Source: Bagarius yarrelli (lineage: Eukaryota; Chordata; Actinopteri; Siluriformes; Sisoridae). Taken from it: 64,000 nucleotides of DNA. Positions 21,965 to 35,355 of this stretch are shown here, piece by piece. The notes beneath the pieces are model-generated. The model saw only the letters and a program-made list of their open reading frames with translations. It made no database searches and had not been told where the DNA came from. The number at the start of each line of letters is the position of its first letter. Positions within the stretch are counted from its first letter, which is position 1. The translations under genes and the position numbers were made by a program. Location of the stretch: positions 78,042 to 142,041 of the forward strand of contig VCAZ01000042.1 in the NCBI GenBank assembly GCA_005784505.1, written 5' to 3'.

Positions 21965-23469
21965 CATTCATTTTTGCAACTTTAACATACTGGTGAATGT
22001 GTTTGTTATTGCTTTTAGTTTAATTGCCCCTATATAATTTGTTTATTTTTTTATATTTTCAGTTTTTTCCTTATTCTTACTTTGCCTTTTATATTTATTA
22101 GTGTTTGCTTTAATTTTAATTTAAAAAATCTGAATAAATTCTTTTTTCTGACTTTAAAAAGGGATGTATAGTAGAGTGGGAATGTAGATACCTGCCCTAT
22201 AACCAATCAAGTCTCTGAACTATGAGGGATTGGGTTAGGCTAAATAAAAAATGTGACCAATTCAATCATTTTAACAGGAAAGTGGGACAGGTAATATCCC
22301 ACTAGATGCAAGGTTAGATATTAGGAGTAGCACTAAATTTAGGCTAAAATTAGGAAAAGGGAGACTGATTATTTAAAGTACTATCAAATGTGCTATCAAA
22401 TAGGTAAACTGGTAATCAAACAATATAATATAATATAAATATATTTATATTTTAGGTAATATTAATACATGAATACTAACACTAAGTTACTAAGTTATTG
22501 ATGTGACGGGTTTATACATGTTTTGAATTAATGTATTTCACTAATGATCCCTCCTTTCTTTTTTCATTTCGATTTATTTTGTATAAATTTGTTCATGAAA
22601 ACATTATAATTCAGTTACTTTATTTGTGCTATTTGGGAAAAGTAGTTTTATATTCATTTGTCGTGACGTCATTTCTAATTAGCCCGCATTGAGTGCGCTA
22701 AGGAGAGGTGAGCAGTTGGCGGTGATCTGTCAAAATAAGCTATAAAAAGTTTTAGTAAGTATTTGATATGCAAAAATATTGTTGTTAAAAGTGTTATAAA
22801 TATACTAAGAAGCATTTTAAGCGTGGATGGGTGTGATTAATAGTGTTTTTAGATTATAGTGTTTTAATAGTAACCGTTTTAAGTCACGCTTTGTTACGAG
22901 TACAGCGATTTAAGTGAATGTATGTATATGAACGGAGTACAGTGATTTTAGCTAATAAATTAACCGGTGTTCAATCTCTCCAGGAGAAAAAAATCACAGA
23001 AAGTCTCTGTCTCATTGCTGTACTTTTCTCTGTCTGCTTCATCCAGCTTTTCCATGCCAATAAATTCTCCATCAGCAACAGTTCCAGTGGTCTGTCTCAT
23101 GATCGTACACAACGCAGATTGTAACAGTAACGGTTGAGAATGGTAACATTGACACAACAATATGTACACCAAATAAATGACAGACACAGTGTGCTCTAAA
23201 ACAGGTTTATTGAAACTTGTACTAGTGAATACATGTGTGAATAATTTTAAAACATGTAACCACACTAATAACAGATACAGATGTTGCATAAAATACAGTA
23301 GAGAAAATTGGGACATTAAATTTAGTTTAGGTAACATTAAATTCTAAAATGCATGCATATTAACTTTAACAGGTACACTAAGCTTTAATCTTTAAAAGAA
23401 ACGTTAAGGACAATATAATCATATAATTATGCAATTAATTAATTAAATAATTAAATTATACACATTATT

Positions 23470-23472
<3 letters not shown>
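21965..23472. other. AT-rich DNA without recognised genes
   Basis: No gene, RNA or repeat family is supported. Short frames at 22918-23124 and 22960-23337 lack any recognisable motif. Confidence 0.4.
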
Positions 23473-23545
<73 letters not shown>

Positions 23546-23555
23546 TGTGTGTGTA
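23473..23555. repeat. (TA)n microsatellite ending in (TG)n
   Basis: A nearly uninterrupted TA run of about 68 bp is followed by GTGTGTGTGTGT. It is a simple repeat. Confidence 0.95.
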
Positions 23556-23825
23556 TAATTTCTTTTATATACATCAAGTCAAGTGAAGGTTTATTTTAAT
23601 TCTTTAATTCTAATGTGTGGACATATAGTGGATAAAAATGTCATGTCTTCTAGGGCCAAAATGCTATACACTATAATAAATTAAACATAAATTTAAACCC
23701 AACAAATAAGTCTTCTTTTGTAAAATCTTACACAATCCTGTCCCAATCACATGTTAAATTGTAATTTTATTCCCCATCCCACAGGATTCTAAAAAAGAAA
23801 TTTTAGCATCTTGCTTTTATGTCTT

Positions 23826-24013
23826 TCTCATTTACATTTACAGCATTTAGCAGACAACCTTATCTATAGCTAATTACATTCTCTTTTATACAACTGAGCA
23901 ATTAGGGGTTAAGGGCCTTGCTCAGGGACCCAGCAATGGAAACTTGGTGGTGCTGGGAACTGAACCGTAATCCTCCAATTAGAATTCCAAAACCTGTACT
24001 ATCACTTCCCTAT
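23826..24013 (-). mobile_element. tRNA-derived SINE with L2-type tail (family 1)
   Basis: On the plus strand it begins TTTACATTTACAGCATTTAG, the reverse complement of the shared LINE tail. It contains GGGTTAAGGGCCTTGCTCAG and ends in a degraded tRNA head. It is more diverged than the copy at 10857. Confidence 0.65.
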
Positions 24014-25680
24014 TTCATTTTGATTATAATTTCTGCAGGTACAAATGTAACGGGAAGTACACTCAGCACAAGAGGTTGGAATCAAACAGACCGGTTTCTT
24101 GGCAATCATAACTGAAACATGGGATATCAGAGAATTTAATTAGGACTTTAATGCAACCAGGGACACATAAGAGTAACTGGTAGTTCACTGGGAGTACACT
24201 TTCAGACTTAGAGTCTGGAACTCTTTCACGTAGGGGAGTCTGGAAGTCTGTGAAAGTTTAGAGAATTCTTGGAAATGACAACTTGGGAGTAAGTCCTCCT
24301 TCCAAGGGTTTAGGCCAAAAAAGGAACCAGAGCATGATTGCTGCTTAAATAAGGTAAGCAGGAATGAATGTGGAACAGGTGCGTGTAATTAGAATTCCGG
24401 GGACTGAATGGGAACGCATGCTTGATCCTGCCATGTCCATGACAACAAAGTGCATGGAAAAGCATTCTTCCTCTCTTACCAACTTGGTTCATTACAGTCA
24501 CCAACTGTTACGGCTGTGGAGAGCGTCAATCAAAATATATATTTTATTTATATAAAATTTTTATAGTGTTATGACAATTTGCTGCCCGGCTCACATTTTT
24601 TCCTGCCCTGTTTCAATCACATGATTATTAGTGATTTTGTTTTGTTTCTCAATTTTCTCAATTTCTCAATTTTAAATATACTTATTTTAAACAGACTGTA
24701 AATCCTGACCTGTGTGGGACAACATACATACACACAAAATGTGCTGGTTTGTGCCGATGAAACTTTTGTTTGTGCTGCTTTCGTTTTTAAAATATGAGAC
24801 ATCACCACCCCAGCCTCGTTCGCTTATGCTTAGTTTGTGCTGGGTTTTCTAACAATACAGTTGAAGTAACAAGGAAAGATCCAAACCCGCTGGATACATT
24901 CACATTGTCAGTTTTTGCAATTGACATCCACAATTTCTTTACAGGTGTGAGTCTCGAGTTCCTCCGTCAAATCTTCAACAGCCTAATCAAAAACAGCTTT
25001 CACATTTGGGTGGAGAGTGAAAATGAAATGTGTGCAGAACACAAAACTGAGAGGCTCAGTTGGAAAACTAATAGGATCTAATACTTTCCAATAACACAGC
25101 TCAAATCTCTGTCACTGTAAATTAGAAATAAAACACCATAAAAACATGGGTGTGACAGACAACTAGTCCTGTTCCGTTCACACAGCATGTGTGTTCTAAG
25201 AATGCGGCTGTAAGTTCTATGACAGATGTGGTCGTCACACAGGTTAAAACTGAACTGTATTAAGTTAAATACCAAACTGACAACCGTATTCTGCTGCTGT
25301 GTAAGTTATTCATTGACTGTGTTTCCAACAGACAGTGGATCACAATATGTGTGGAATATAACACCAACTCCAAGGTAAATGTTTTGTATGTGATGTTAAT
25401 AACAATAGAATTTCATAAATAAATGCACCATAAAATGAAATGAAAATGAAAACTCTTATAAAGTGAACTCACTTAAAGAATTAAAGTAAAACTAAGTAAA
25501 ATTTTTTTTGACTTTTATCATATGGTAATGTAAAAACATTATCATAATTGAACGTGTGTTTGTTTGTTTGCTGGTTTTTATTGTATTTGTAAAACTTTTA
25601 TTTTATATTGTTTTGGCCTGAAAATAGCCTAAGATGCTTAGATAGAAATTAAATAAATATATACTACTATTGCTTATACA
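24014..25680. other. Unassigned DNA
   Basis: No gene is supported. Sequence 24047-24520 has the look of a decayed LTR or short interspersed element (TGTAACGGG near the left end, CTGTTACGG near 24505), but no partner copy is present. The open frame at 24794-25081 (95 codons) has no recognisable motif. Confidence 0.3.
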
Positions 25681-25989
25681 TGGATAAGCTTTGTGTTTCT
25701 ATTATATGAATGTATGTATGTGGAAACTCATGACTCACGACAAAGTGGTGCAGATGATGCTGCTGGAGCAAGGTCCACTGCTACAAATTGTTGGCGGTCA
25801 AATAAGTATGAATTAAACCATGCCAGGAAATAATTTTTTAGCTTTTAGAAGTAAGGGATGCCGCGTGTCACTTTAGAGTTCATAAAGGATTGCACCCGAC
25901 CCGATTTCCAAAAGATCTACCTTAAATCAGTCAAAAGATGCCTTGTAAGAGCTAATTGGTCAGCTATTACAAGGGGGTGGACGACAGAA

Positions 25990-26141
25990 CCTGAAAGATA
26001 AAAGACGGGGATTGGAAGCAATCAACGGGTGGACACTCTGGGTAGTTTAAATATCACAAGCTAAAGATCAGTATAAGAAATAATGAGGTGGACGCTGCAC
26101 AATTTAGAAAGAGGAACATTCACTCGGTTATGGGACCCAAG
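25990..26141 (+). other. Possible promoter and first exon
   Basis: A TATA-like GATAAAAG at about 25995 is followed by an ATG at 26083. Nineteen codons later comes an AAG/GTAAGA donor-like site (26141/26142). There is no downstream exon to pair with: the next 4.8 kb is tandem repeat. This could be chance. Confidence 0.2.
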
Positions 26142-26202
26142 GTAAGACTGTAAAACATTTACAAGCTAGCGAAAACATACCAAATAGTCAAGAGAGTGAA
26201 TC

Positions 26203-27495
26203 TTCTTTAAACTACTATTTTTGGTCAATGTGGTAAAGATAAATACAGAACAGTGACTTCTATTGAAATATCATACTCACAGCCGTTAAATTGTTTGTTA
26301 GAAATCTAATGGTATTGAGCTTGCTTTGAGTTTTATATCGTAGTTTTAGAGCAAAAAATAGCAAAAACAATTGCACAGCCATATCCTACAAGGCTCCACG
26401 TACAAGAAAAGTAAATTTTAGCAACATTTAAGGCTGTCAAATTTTTTTGCTTAAAAAATATTACTAATGGTCCCCCCTTACAATTCTTTTTTTCTAGATA
26501 AAAACAAAATATTTTCAAAATTTTTCTTTAAACTCCAATTTTTGGTGAATGTGGTAACGATAAATACAGAACTGTGATTTTTATTGAAATATCATACTCA
26601 CACCCTTAGATAAAAGGAGTTAAATTGTTGGTTAGAAATCTAATGATATTGAGCTAGCTATGAGTGTCATATCGCTGTTTTAGAGCAAATACTAGCAAAA
26701 ACAAGTGAACAGCCATATCCTACAAGTCTCCAGGTACAAGGAAACTAAATTTTAGCAAGATTTAAGACTGTCAAATTTTTTGCTAAAAAATAAAATTACT
26801 AATGGTCTCCCCTTACAATTTTTTTTCTAGATAAAAAAAAAATTCCTGAAATTTTCTTTAATTTCCTATTTTTGGTTAATGCAGGAAAGATAAATACAGA
26901 ACAGTGACTTTTAGTGAAATATCATACTCACACACTTAGATAAAAGGATTTAAATTGTTGGTTAGAAATCTAGTGGTATTGAGCTGGCTTTGAGTGTCAT
27001 ATCACAGTTTTAGAGCAAAAACCAGCTACACCAAGTGTACAGCCATATAATACAAGTCTCCATGTACAAGCAAACTAAATTTTAGCAAGATTTGAGGCTG
27101 TCAAATGTTTTTGCTTAAAAAAAAATTACTAATGGTCCCCCTTACAAATTTTATTTTCTAGATAAAAAAAAAAATTCTGGAATCTTCTTTAAATTCCTAT
27201 TGTTGGTTAATGTCGTAAAGATAAATACAGAACAGTGACTTTTATTGAAATATCATACACACTTATATAAAAGGAGTTAAATTGTTCGTTAGAAATCTAA
27301 TGGTATTGAGCTAGCTTTGAGTGTCATATCCCGGTTTTACAGAAAAAACTAGCAAAACCAAGTGCACAGACAAGTCTCCAGGTAAAAGGAAACTAAATTT
27401 TAGCAAGATTTGAGGCTGTCAAATTTTTTGCTAAAAAAAAAAAAATTACTAATGGTCCCCCCTTACAATTTTTATTTTCTAGATAAAAAAAATAT
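26203..27495 (+). repeat. Satellite A: about 325-bp unit, four copies
   Basis: Units start near 26203, 26524, 26852 and 27185, at TTCTTTAAA-N-TATTTTTGGT. Each shares GATAAATACAGAAC, GAAATATCATAC, TAGCAAGATTT and ends in a CCCCTTACAATT-TTTCTAGATAAA block followed by an A-run. Spacing is 321, 328 and 333 bp. No coding. Confidence 0.9.
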
Positions 27496-27499
27496 ATAT

Positions 27500-29240
27500 A
27501 TATATACACTGATATTACTGTATATTCATTATACTACCAAAAAAAACGTCCAGCAAACATTGATAATAAAACATTAATATTAAAGCCTTTGTATTACTTT
27601 ACTCTGAACTCTTGATATTACTGTATATTCCCTACCATAAAAACAGCACACAGAACACTAATAATAAGACACTAATATTACTGTGTATTCATTATTTTAT
27701 ACAACACTAATACTAACACATGGATATTACTGTATATTTGTTACTCTACAAAGAAAAGCAAATAGAACACTAATAATAACACACTGATATAACTGTATAT
27801 TAATTACTCTTCACAAACAACAGCAAACAGAACACTAATGATAACACACTGACACTATATATTCATTACACTATCATATCACTATCATAACACACTGACA
27901 TTACTGTATATTTATACTACTATATGAACAGAGCTTAGAACATTAATGATAACACACTGATATTACTGTATATTTATTATTCTACCCTCTAAACAATGCT
28001 CAGAACACTAATAATAACACAGTGATATAACTGTATATTCATTATTCTACTACACCTGGAACAGCAAACAAAACACCAATTATAACACACTAATATTACT
28101 GTATAATCATTATACTATCATAGGAACAGCCCCCAGAACACTAATTATAACACACTGATATTACTGTATATTCATTATACTACCATTAAAACAGCACACA
28201 AAAAAAACTAATAATAACACACTGATACTATTGTATATTCATCAACACAAAGAACAGCAAACAGAAAACTAAAAATAACACATTGATATTACTGTATATT
28301 TATTACACTATCATAAGAACAGCACACAGAACCCTAATAATAACAACACATTGATATTACTCTAAATTTATTACACTACCATAAGAACAGCGCTCAGAAA
28401 ACTAATGATTGCAGCACACGGATATTACTGTATATTCATTATTCTATCCTAAAAACAACACTCAGAACACTAATAATAACACAGTGATATAACTGTATGT
28501 TTATTATTCTACTACACCTAAAACAGCAAACAGAACAGTAATAATAACACACTAATATTACTGTATATTCATTACTCTACAAAAAGAACAGCAAACAGAA
28601 CACTAATATGACAAACTGATATTAATGTATATTCATTATACTACCATAAAAACAGCAAACGAACGCTAATAATAACACATTAACAATACTGTATATTCAT
28701 TATTCTAATAATAACAACAGCAAACAGAACACTAAGAATAACAAACTGATATTACTGTAGATTCATTATACTACCATGAGAACAATGCTTAGAAAACTAA
28801 TAATAACAACACACTGATATTACTGTACAATCATTTTTCTACCCTCAACAACACTCAAAACACTAATAACACACTGATATTACTCTATAATATATTTATT
28901 ACTCTAAGAAAAGAGCAGCACACAGAACACTAATAATGACGCACTGATATATCTGTATATTCATTATACTACCCAAAAATAGCACACAGAACACTACTAT
29001 TAACACACTAATATTACTGTTTATTTATTATACTAACATAACCACAGCACACAGAACACTGACAATAACACACTGATATTACTGTCTATTCATTACTCTA
29101 CCATAACAAAAGCAAACAGAACAATAATAATAAAACACTGATATTACTGTATATTTATTATACTAACCTCAAAAAACAGTCCAGAGAACACTGATAATAA
29201 CAATATCGATGTTAAAGCATTTTTATTACTCTAATAAAAG
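27500..29240 (+). repeat. Satellite B: about 68-bp unit, roughly 25 copies
   Basis: The core ACACTGATATTACTGTATAT then TCATTATACTACCAT, AAAACAGCAC and AGAACACTAATAATAAC recurs throughout, with unit length drifting between about 60 and 75 bp. It abuts satellite A at 27500 and satellite C near 29260. Confidence 0.9.
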
Positions 29241-29261
29241 TCTCTGAATAAAGTACTCTGA

Positions 29262-30960
29262 ATTGGATTATAGAAGAGCAAAGTGTATTTAAATAGGGTT
29301 ATAGCAAAGCAGAGTTAAAATAGGGTTATAGGTGTATAATAGGGTTATAGCGGCACAGGGTGTATCTGAATAGGGTTAAAGGAAAACAGAGGGTATCTAA
29401 ATAGGGTTATAGCAGAGTAGAGTACATTTGAATATTGTTAAAGCAAAGTGTATTCAAATAGGGTAATAGCAAAGCAGATTATATCTACATAAGGTTATAG
29501 CAGAGCAGAGTGTATCAGAACATGTTTATTGCAGAGTGATAGCAGAACAGAATGAATCTGAATAGGATTACAGCAGAGCAGAGTGAATCTAAAAGGGTTA
29601 TAAAAGAGGAAATTGTTTTTTAATAGGGTTATAACAGAGCAGATTGTATCTAAATAGAGTTATAGCGGAGTAGAGTGTATGTGAATAGAGGTATAGCCGC
29701 GCAAAGTGTATCTAAATAGGGTTAAAACAGAGCAGAGTATATCTGAACAGGGTTATCGCAGAGCAGAGCGTATCTGAATAGGGTGAAAGAAAAGCAAATT
29801 GTATCTAAATAGGGTTATAGCAGAGCAGAGTTTATCTAAATAGAGGTATTGCATTGTAGAGTGTATCTGAATAGGGTTATAGCAGAGCAGAGTGTATCTG
29901 AATAGAGTTATACAGGCATAGGGTTTATCTGAATATACGTATCGCAGAGCACAGTGTATCTGAATAGATTTATTGAATAGATTTTTATCTAAATAGGGTC
30001 ATGGCAAAACAGTGTGTATCCAAATAGGGTTACAAAAGAAAAGAGTGTATTTGAATAGCGTTATAGCAGCACAGAGTTAATCTGAATAGAGGAATAGCAG
30101 AGCAGAGTGTATCTGAATAGGTTCATAGTGAAGCAGAGTGTATCTAAATAGGGTTATAGCAGAATGGATTGTATAGCGGTTTGAATAGGGTTGTAGCGGA
30201 ACAGAGTGTATTTAAATTAGTTTATAGCAGCGCAGAGTGTGAATGATTAGGGTTATAGCAGAGCAGAGTGTATCTGAATAGTGTTATAGCAGAGCAAAGT
30301 GTATCCGAATAGTGTTATAGCAAAGCAGAGTTTATCTGAATAGAGGTATAGCAGAGCTGAGTGTTTTTAAATAGGGTTATAGCAAAGCAAAGTTGATCTG
30401 AATAGGGTTATAGCAGAGCAGAGTGTGTCTGAATAGAGTTGTCGCAGAGCAGAGTGTATCTGAATAGGGTGATAGCAGAGCAGAGTGTATCCAAATAGAG
30501 TTATACCAGAATAGAGCTATAACAGAGCACAGTGTATCTAAATAGGGTTATAGCGGCAAAGAGTGTAACTAAATAGGGTTATGGCGAAACTGAGTGTATC
30601 CAAATAGGGTTATAGCAGAGCAGAGTGCATCTAAATACAGTTATTGCAAAGAAGAGTGTATTTGAATAGTGTTACAGCAGAGCAGGGTGTATTTGAATAG
30701 GGTTAACGCAAAGCAAAGTCTATCTGAATAGAGTTATAGCGGCACAGAGTGTATCTAAATACAGTTATAGCAGACCAAAGTGTATCTGAATAGGGATATA
30801 CAGCATAAAGTGTATCTTAATAGGGTTAGACCAGAGCAGAGTGTATCTGAACAGGGATATAGCAGAGAAGATTGTATCTGAATAGGGTTATATCAGCACA
30901 GACTGTATCTAAATAGAGTTATAGCAGAGCAAAGTGTATCTGAATAGGATTTTAGCAGCG
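29262..30960 (+). repeat. Satellite C: 31-bp unit, roughly 54 copies
   Basis: The unit contains AATAGGGTTATAGCAGAGCA then GAGTGTATCTG. Copies differ by scattered substitutions and small indels. There are no unique spacers, so it is a minisatellite and not a CRISPR-like array. Confidence 0.95.
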
Positions 30961-31245
30961 CAGCTTCTTTTGTTCCGCTTGATCTCAGTATGGTTGTACT
31001 CGAACCCTGGGAACCCAGGAAAATATATCATGTTCAATCCCTAATGTTTTACATTCATTGAACCAAATATATACAAAACAGATAATATATACGTATCATC
31101 AATATATATATTTAAATCATGATACAAATATATACCCATCATCGCCATATTATTATAATTCTGTTAGTTGTCATACATTGTAAGAATAGTTTGGAACACA
31201 CACACACTGTGTGAAACACTATGCAAAGGTTTCTACATGACAGCC
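30961..31245. other. Unassigned AT-rich DNA
   Basis: The segment joins satellite C to the direct-repeat block. It holds TATATA runs near 31070-31135. Confidence 0.4.
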
Positions 31246-31510
31246 TTGCATGTTTTAGACTTTGCTTGAGTTAACCTAAACAGTACAGCTCCCTCAAAAA
31301 TACAAGAACTAACTGTGAATGCAACCTACTACTCACACACAAAGTGTACTTTTAAAAAACTAAAAGAAAAATGATTCACCTTAGATCCAAAAGTCACACC
31401 TCAATAGGTGTCATGGCCTTTTCAAGCTGAGGTGTGATGGCCTTTTCAACCTGACATGGGGAAGGGAGATGGTTAAGCTTCAACTTGCAAGTGTGCTGTG
31501 GTCTTCACAT
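31246..31510. repeat. Direct repeat DR1, left of recombinase-SET copy I
   Basis: This is almost identical to 35866-36135 in the same orientation; shared markers are CAGTACAGCTCCCTCAAAAA, AAGTCACACCTCAATAGGTG and GTGTGCTGTGGTCTTCACAT. A shorter third copy lies at 36236-36400 and distant relatives at 42540-42620 and 44850-44910. The first two bracket copy I of the recombinase-SET family. Confidence 0.85.
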
Positions 31511-32429
31511 CATGAGTATTAGCAGGGTCTTTTAATATTTTTTTATTGAAATAGATGGGTAAAAAAATGACTATGACATAAATTACCAAAGTGTTCTTTT
31601 TTTTTAAAAAAGGAAAGGGGGTTTTGAGAAGATACTGTAGGTTAAGTTTGTCACAGTTCTGTTTTATAAATAAATATAAGTTTTTAAAAAAACATTTTTT
31701 TTAAAGACAAACCTTTAATCAAAAGAGGATTTTCCTGATAAAAACAGAACCATAAAAAGGAAAAGTAAGCAAGGGAGAGCTTTAGAAACATGAATATTGG
31801 CTTGGCCAACCTGTTGTTTTATGCTTGAGAATGTTAAGAAGCCAGGAAATTTCAGAACGTTTTGAACGTTGTATCAAAATATTCTGGATGCGGTGTAAAC
31901 ATATACAATTAGCTAGGAACTTTCTATACACTAAAATGTTCTTAAAATGTTCTCCTGTACACATATAATACTGGCTCTAAAATACTACAATCCCTTCAAA
32001 AGCACTGCTCAACAAACCCCTAACCCTGACACATGACAAGGAATGCTGGGATAGTAGACTTTCCTTTTTTTCCCCAATAAATTGATGATTAAAATTAATG
32101 ATTTCTTTAGGGATTGATGGCATACAACTTGCAGTGGCAGTACAGTGGCTTATTCTCAATAGTAATAAGTATGAAAGTAAATGATAATCACAAGTGCAAA
32201 TGGGAAAGTGCCTGTGTAAGGATTTGTAAAAATATTTACATTGAAGAAAGTTCATTGTTTTGTTTTGAATACCAGCTGTATGAGACTCTTAATTTTAAAA
32301 GCGATCTGTTAGCATATAAAGTTGTAAATAAATGTGTTTTGTGAACGTTTAACATTTTTATTTAAAAAAACAAAATCATACAGTAGAACGTGCAATGGTT
32401 TAGTAGATCCTTCCACTTGTGGATATTAA
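31511..32429. other. 3' flank of recombinase-SET copy I, nothing recognised
   Basis: AT-rich sequence with poly-T/A runs near 31600 and 31690. Small frames on both strands lack motifs. Confidence 0.4.
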
Positions 32430-33400
32430 AACCAACAGAGTTCTAAGCACTCTCCATCAAAGGATTTTTTCTGCACACCATAATCAAACAACAGTTCCTC
32501 ATTGACACTTATCCTTTTTTAAGCAATGAATAGGATAACATCCTTTTCTCCCCATTATAATTCATTCTGTATGCCCTGTGTCACTGGGAAGTGTCAAGTT
32601 CAAGTGGTTTCTTGAGTGGTTTATTAGGCGCCCAACGGTCTCCCGCACTGGATGGGAGTCACATTTGACAAAATGTGCATCAATGCACATGCTTAATCCC
32701 CTTAAAGTTTTTTAAAAAATAACATGTAACCTGTCTCTATGCCCTGTGCGGTCTTGTGGATTGTACGGCCTTCCTTGGCTGTAACAACTCGGCCATGGTA
32801 GTCACAGACGCCTTTCCCTGGCTGGAAGTCACAAGTGGCAATGACGCTCTTGCCTTGTTCCAGAGTGGACATCACAGTGAGTCCTCGCCATCTCTGACTG
32901 TAGATTAGTTGCTCAATGTATTCAGAATCCATAGCTATTTCAATGGGTCCTGAACGCTTCCACTTATTAATAATGCGAGCATCAGAGGGGATCTTCCATC
33001 CCCTACTCTCGATCTAGGTATTGACTCTGCTTTCGTTGGGACGCCGACGACCAAAATGTGCTGCAACAAAGGTAATGGATTAATTAATTGATAAAACATG
33101 GTAATTTGAAAGCACTGCATATTTTTGGTAATAGAAAACCATTAAAAAACTTACAGAGGACATGCTCCAAACGGAGTTTCATCTACACCTTCAACCACCG
33201 TTCATAAAGTTGACGGTGTTATCTGGATGCGTTCCTCTTTAGTCGGCGGTTCCCCATCCAAAGTCAGCCGGTGCAATTTGATTAAGACGTCATATGCTGC
33301 CCGATCATCCATCTTTGGATTTAATAAAGTAGACGTGGATGCAGTGCCATCAAGTCTCAACTCATCTTCAGACCTTCAATGTCATTAAAAAAAAATGATA

Positions 33401-33500
33401 ATTATATATATATATATACTTATATATTGATATATATATATATATATATATATACTATTATATATATATATATGATATATATATATATGTAAAATGCTAT
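33401..33500. repeat. (TA)n microsatellite
   Basis: TA-rich run in an intron of copy I, with a few interrupting bases. A shorter run lies at 33552-33570. Confidence 0.9.
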
Positions 33501-34271
33501 ATTTTATTTTTGGTGCTTATTTTATGGATAATTTTATTATATTAACAAAATGGATATATATATATATAATGCATCCTTACCTTTGACAGGAGTCATCGGC
33601 CAATCTGAAGATCAGTGACTGAGTTTTCACTAGGTCATCTTGGGAATTAGCAGCAGAATGGGTGTGGTAGTCAGCCACCAGTGACTTGTCAACCTCACCC
33701 AAACTCTTTGACACCATCTCAAATATGTTGCGGGCCATTTGACTTGTTACTGGATTGAGTTGGTATCTGAAATGCAAAAAGTATATTAATATTCCTTTCT
33801 TACATGATACAGCTATTACTAGTTAGTACATATCAGATGTAAAAATTATGGTTAACTTGCTTTGTGTGGAGTCGGTTTAAGTCATTGTCTGACAAGGACA
33901 CAAAAAAATGTTCAAAAAATGTTCCCTCCACATCTTCCCTCTTCCTCTTGGCGATTTTGGAGGAGAGAAGTTCTGTTCTTACATGTTGGAAGTAATGCTC
34001 AAACCACTGTTGACAAAGAAAAATAGGAAACAAAAACTATTAATGTATTTTCTGACATATGTGACATAAACCTAATTTGATTAACTTACCATCTCCTCCT
34101 CCAGAGATAGGGCAAATGTAGGGCAAACCTGTGTGGCCACTGTTTGTACTGCATTCCTGCTTCCTGCAGACCCTTACATCCACAACACAATGGTTGACAC
34201 CAACTCTGCAACGTTTCAGCCACTCGTCCACCTACATAAGTTTATGGCATTGATTAATAAGGGTGAAATGA

Positions 34272-34458
34272 TGGAGTCGGGTTGTTTGGGAATGCAGCCC
34301 AAAGCAGGTGGTAAACTCCATCTGAGGCTAAATACCGGCACGAGACCGATAGCGAACAAGTACCGTAAGGGAAAGTTGAAAAGATCTTTGAAGAGAGAGT
34401 TCAACAGGGCATGAAACCGTTAAGAGGTAAACGATTGGGGTCCGCACAGTCCGCCTGT
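34272..34458 (+). pseudogene. 28S rRNA fragment inserted in copy I
   Basis: The plus strand contains GAGTCGGGTTGTTTGGGAAT, GGCTAAATACCGGCACGAG and GAAACCGTTAAGAGGTAAAC, the conserved 5' region of 28S rRNA. The same segment occurs at about 47899-48078. It lies exactly where the exons equivalent to A and B of copy II should be, and begins inside the preceding exon after AATGAACATG. It looks like filler DNA at a deletion junction. It is too short to function. Confidence 0.85.
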
Positions 34459-35355
34459 CATGTTCATTCTATAGATTTTTTTTCAGGTGGTCTGAGAAGC
34501 TTTTCAGCAGCGGTTGGTCCACAGAGTGCTTTTTTGAAAGCCCCTTCTCTGTCGTGAGCTTCCTAGTTTGGCCACTCAACTGCTCATTTCTCTCACTACA
34601 ATGGGGAAAAGAGGTTTTTCTTTAATAATGCATATTTGTCCTTGATGTGACTAACAAAAAAAATGTCTACATAAGGTAAATCTCACCACTGAAACGTCCT
34701 GCCACTGCTGAAATGCTCTTTACTGCTTTCGGCCACAGGTGGCTGTTAGGATGTTCTGGTGGAAAGCAGCTGTGATGGAATATCAGTGACCACCATGTGA
34801 CGACGCTGCAATTCCTCAATCCACCTTGTAAGAATAAAAAAATGAAGTTAAATTCACTGCTACTAAATTTCAAACAAAGGAGGCATAACACATTTTATAA
34901 GACCCTTTCACCAACCTGGTAGTGGGATCAGAATTGCTGCAGATCTTCTGAATAAGGTCATTGCTGAACACTATGCCCGACTTCAGAACCTCCAGGCTGT
35001 CTGCCTTGGCCTTGTCCACCTTAGCCGTGATGTCCTCTGACGTGGCCTGTTTCATACAGACCCTGCGCAGATGGACTGACAGGGTCGCCTGGGTCTTCTT
35101 GCACACTGGACACACCATGAAGTGCCTGTGGTGGACAGCAGACCTAGAAAAAGACACATTGTTCATTTAATTTAAGTAGACATCTCAAGCCAACTGATTA
35201 ATTTGCAGATGGAGGGCGTTTTTAAGGTTTTCCTGTATTGTTGTACGAATGTAATCCAGCCATTGCAGACGCCGTGCTTAGTCATAAATCATTTTTAACA
35301 AGAGAATTTAAACATTGTGATAAGAAATCAAGTTCCCTTACCTTTTGGAAGCCAT

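Larger units (their letters stand above)
32430..35355 (-). pseudogene. Recombinase-SET family, copy I (pseudogene)
   Basis: Exons on the minus strand: exon 1 (35342-35355) encodes MASKR across the splice; exon 2 (34916-35143) has a zinc finger CPVCKKTQATLSVHLRRVC; about 34700-34825 reads WIEELQRRHMVVTDIP with a stop; about 34465-34600 reads KGLSKKHSVDQPLLKSF, the core-binding start. A 28S rRNA piece then replaces the next two exons. Downstream, about 34090-34231 (VDEWLKRC, frameshifted), 33850-34010, 33590-33775 and 33140-33390 match exons C to F of copy II. About 32935-33060 (stop) and 32430-32930 hold linker and SET, with CDYHGRVV, GRLINHS and LFDYGVQ in broken frames. The recombinase Tyr position is not conserved. 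Confidence 0.75.

Noticed and set aside
24047..24520. LTR of a gypsy-like element
   Set aside because: Only weak TGTAACGG / CTGTTACGG ends were noticed, without a second copy, primer-binding site or internal region.
29262..30960. CRISPR-like array of short repeats
   Set aside because: The 31-bp units are directly adjacent, with no unique spacers, in a vertebrate genome. It is a minisatellite.
34133..34414. Plus-strand frame of 93 codons
   Set aside because: It runs across the antisense of a recombinase exon and the 28S rRNA fragment.
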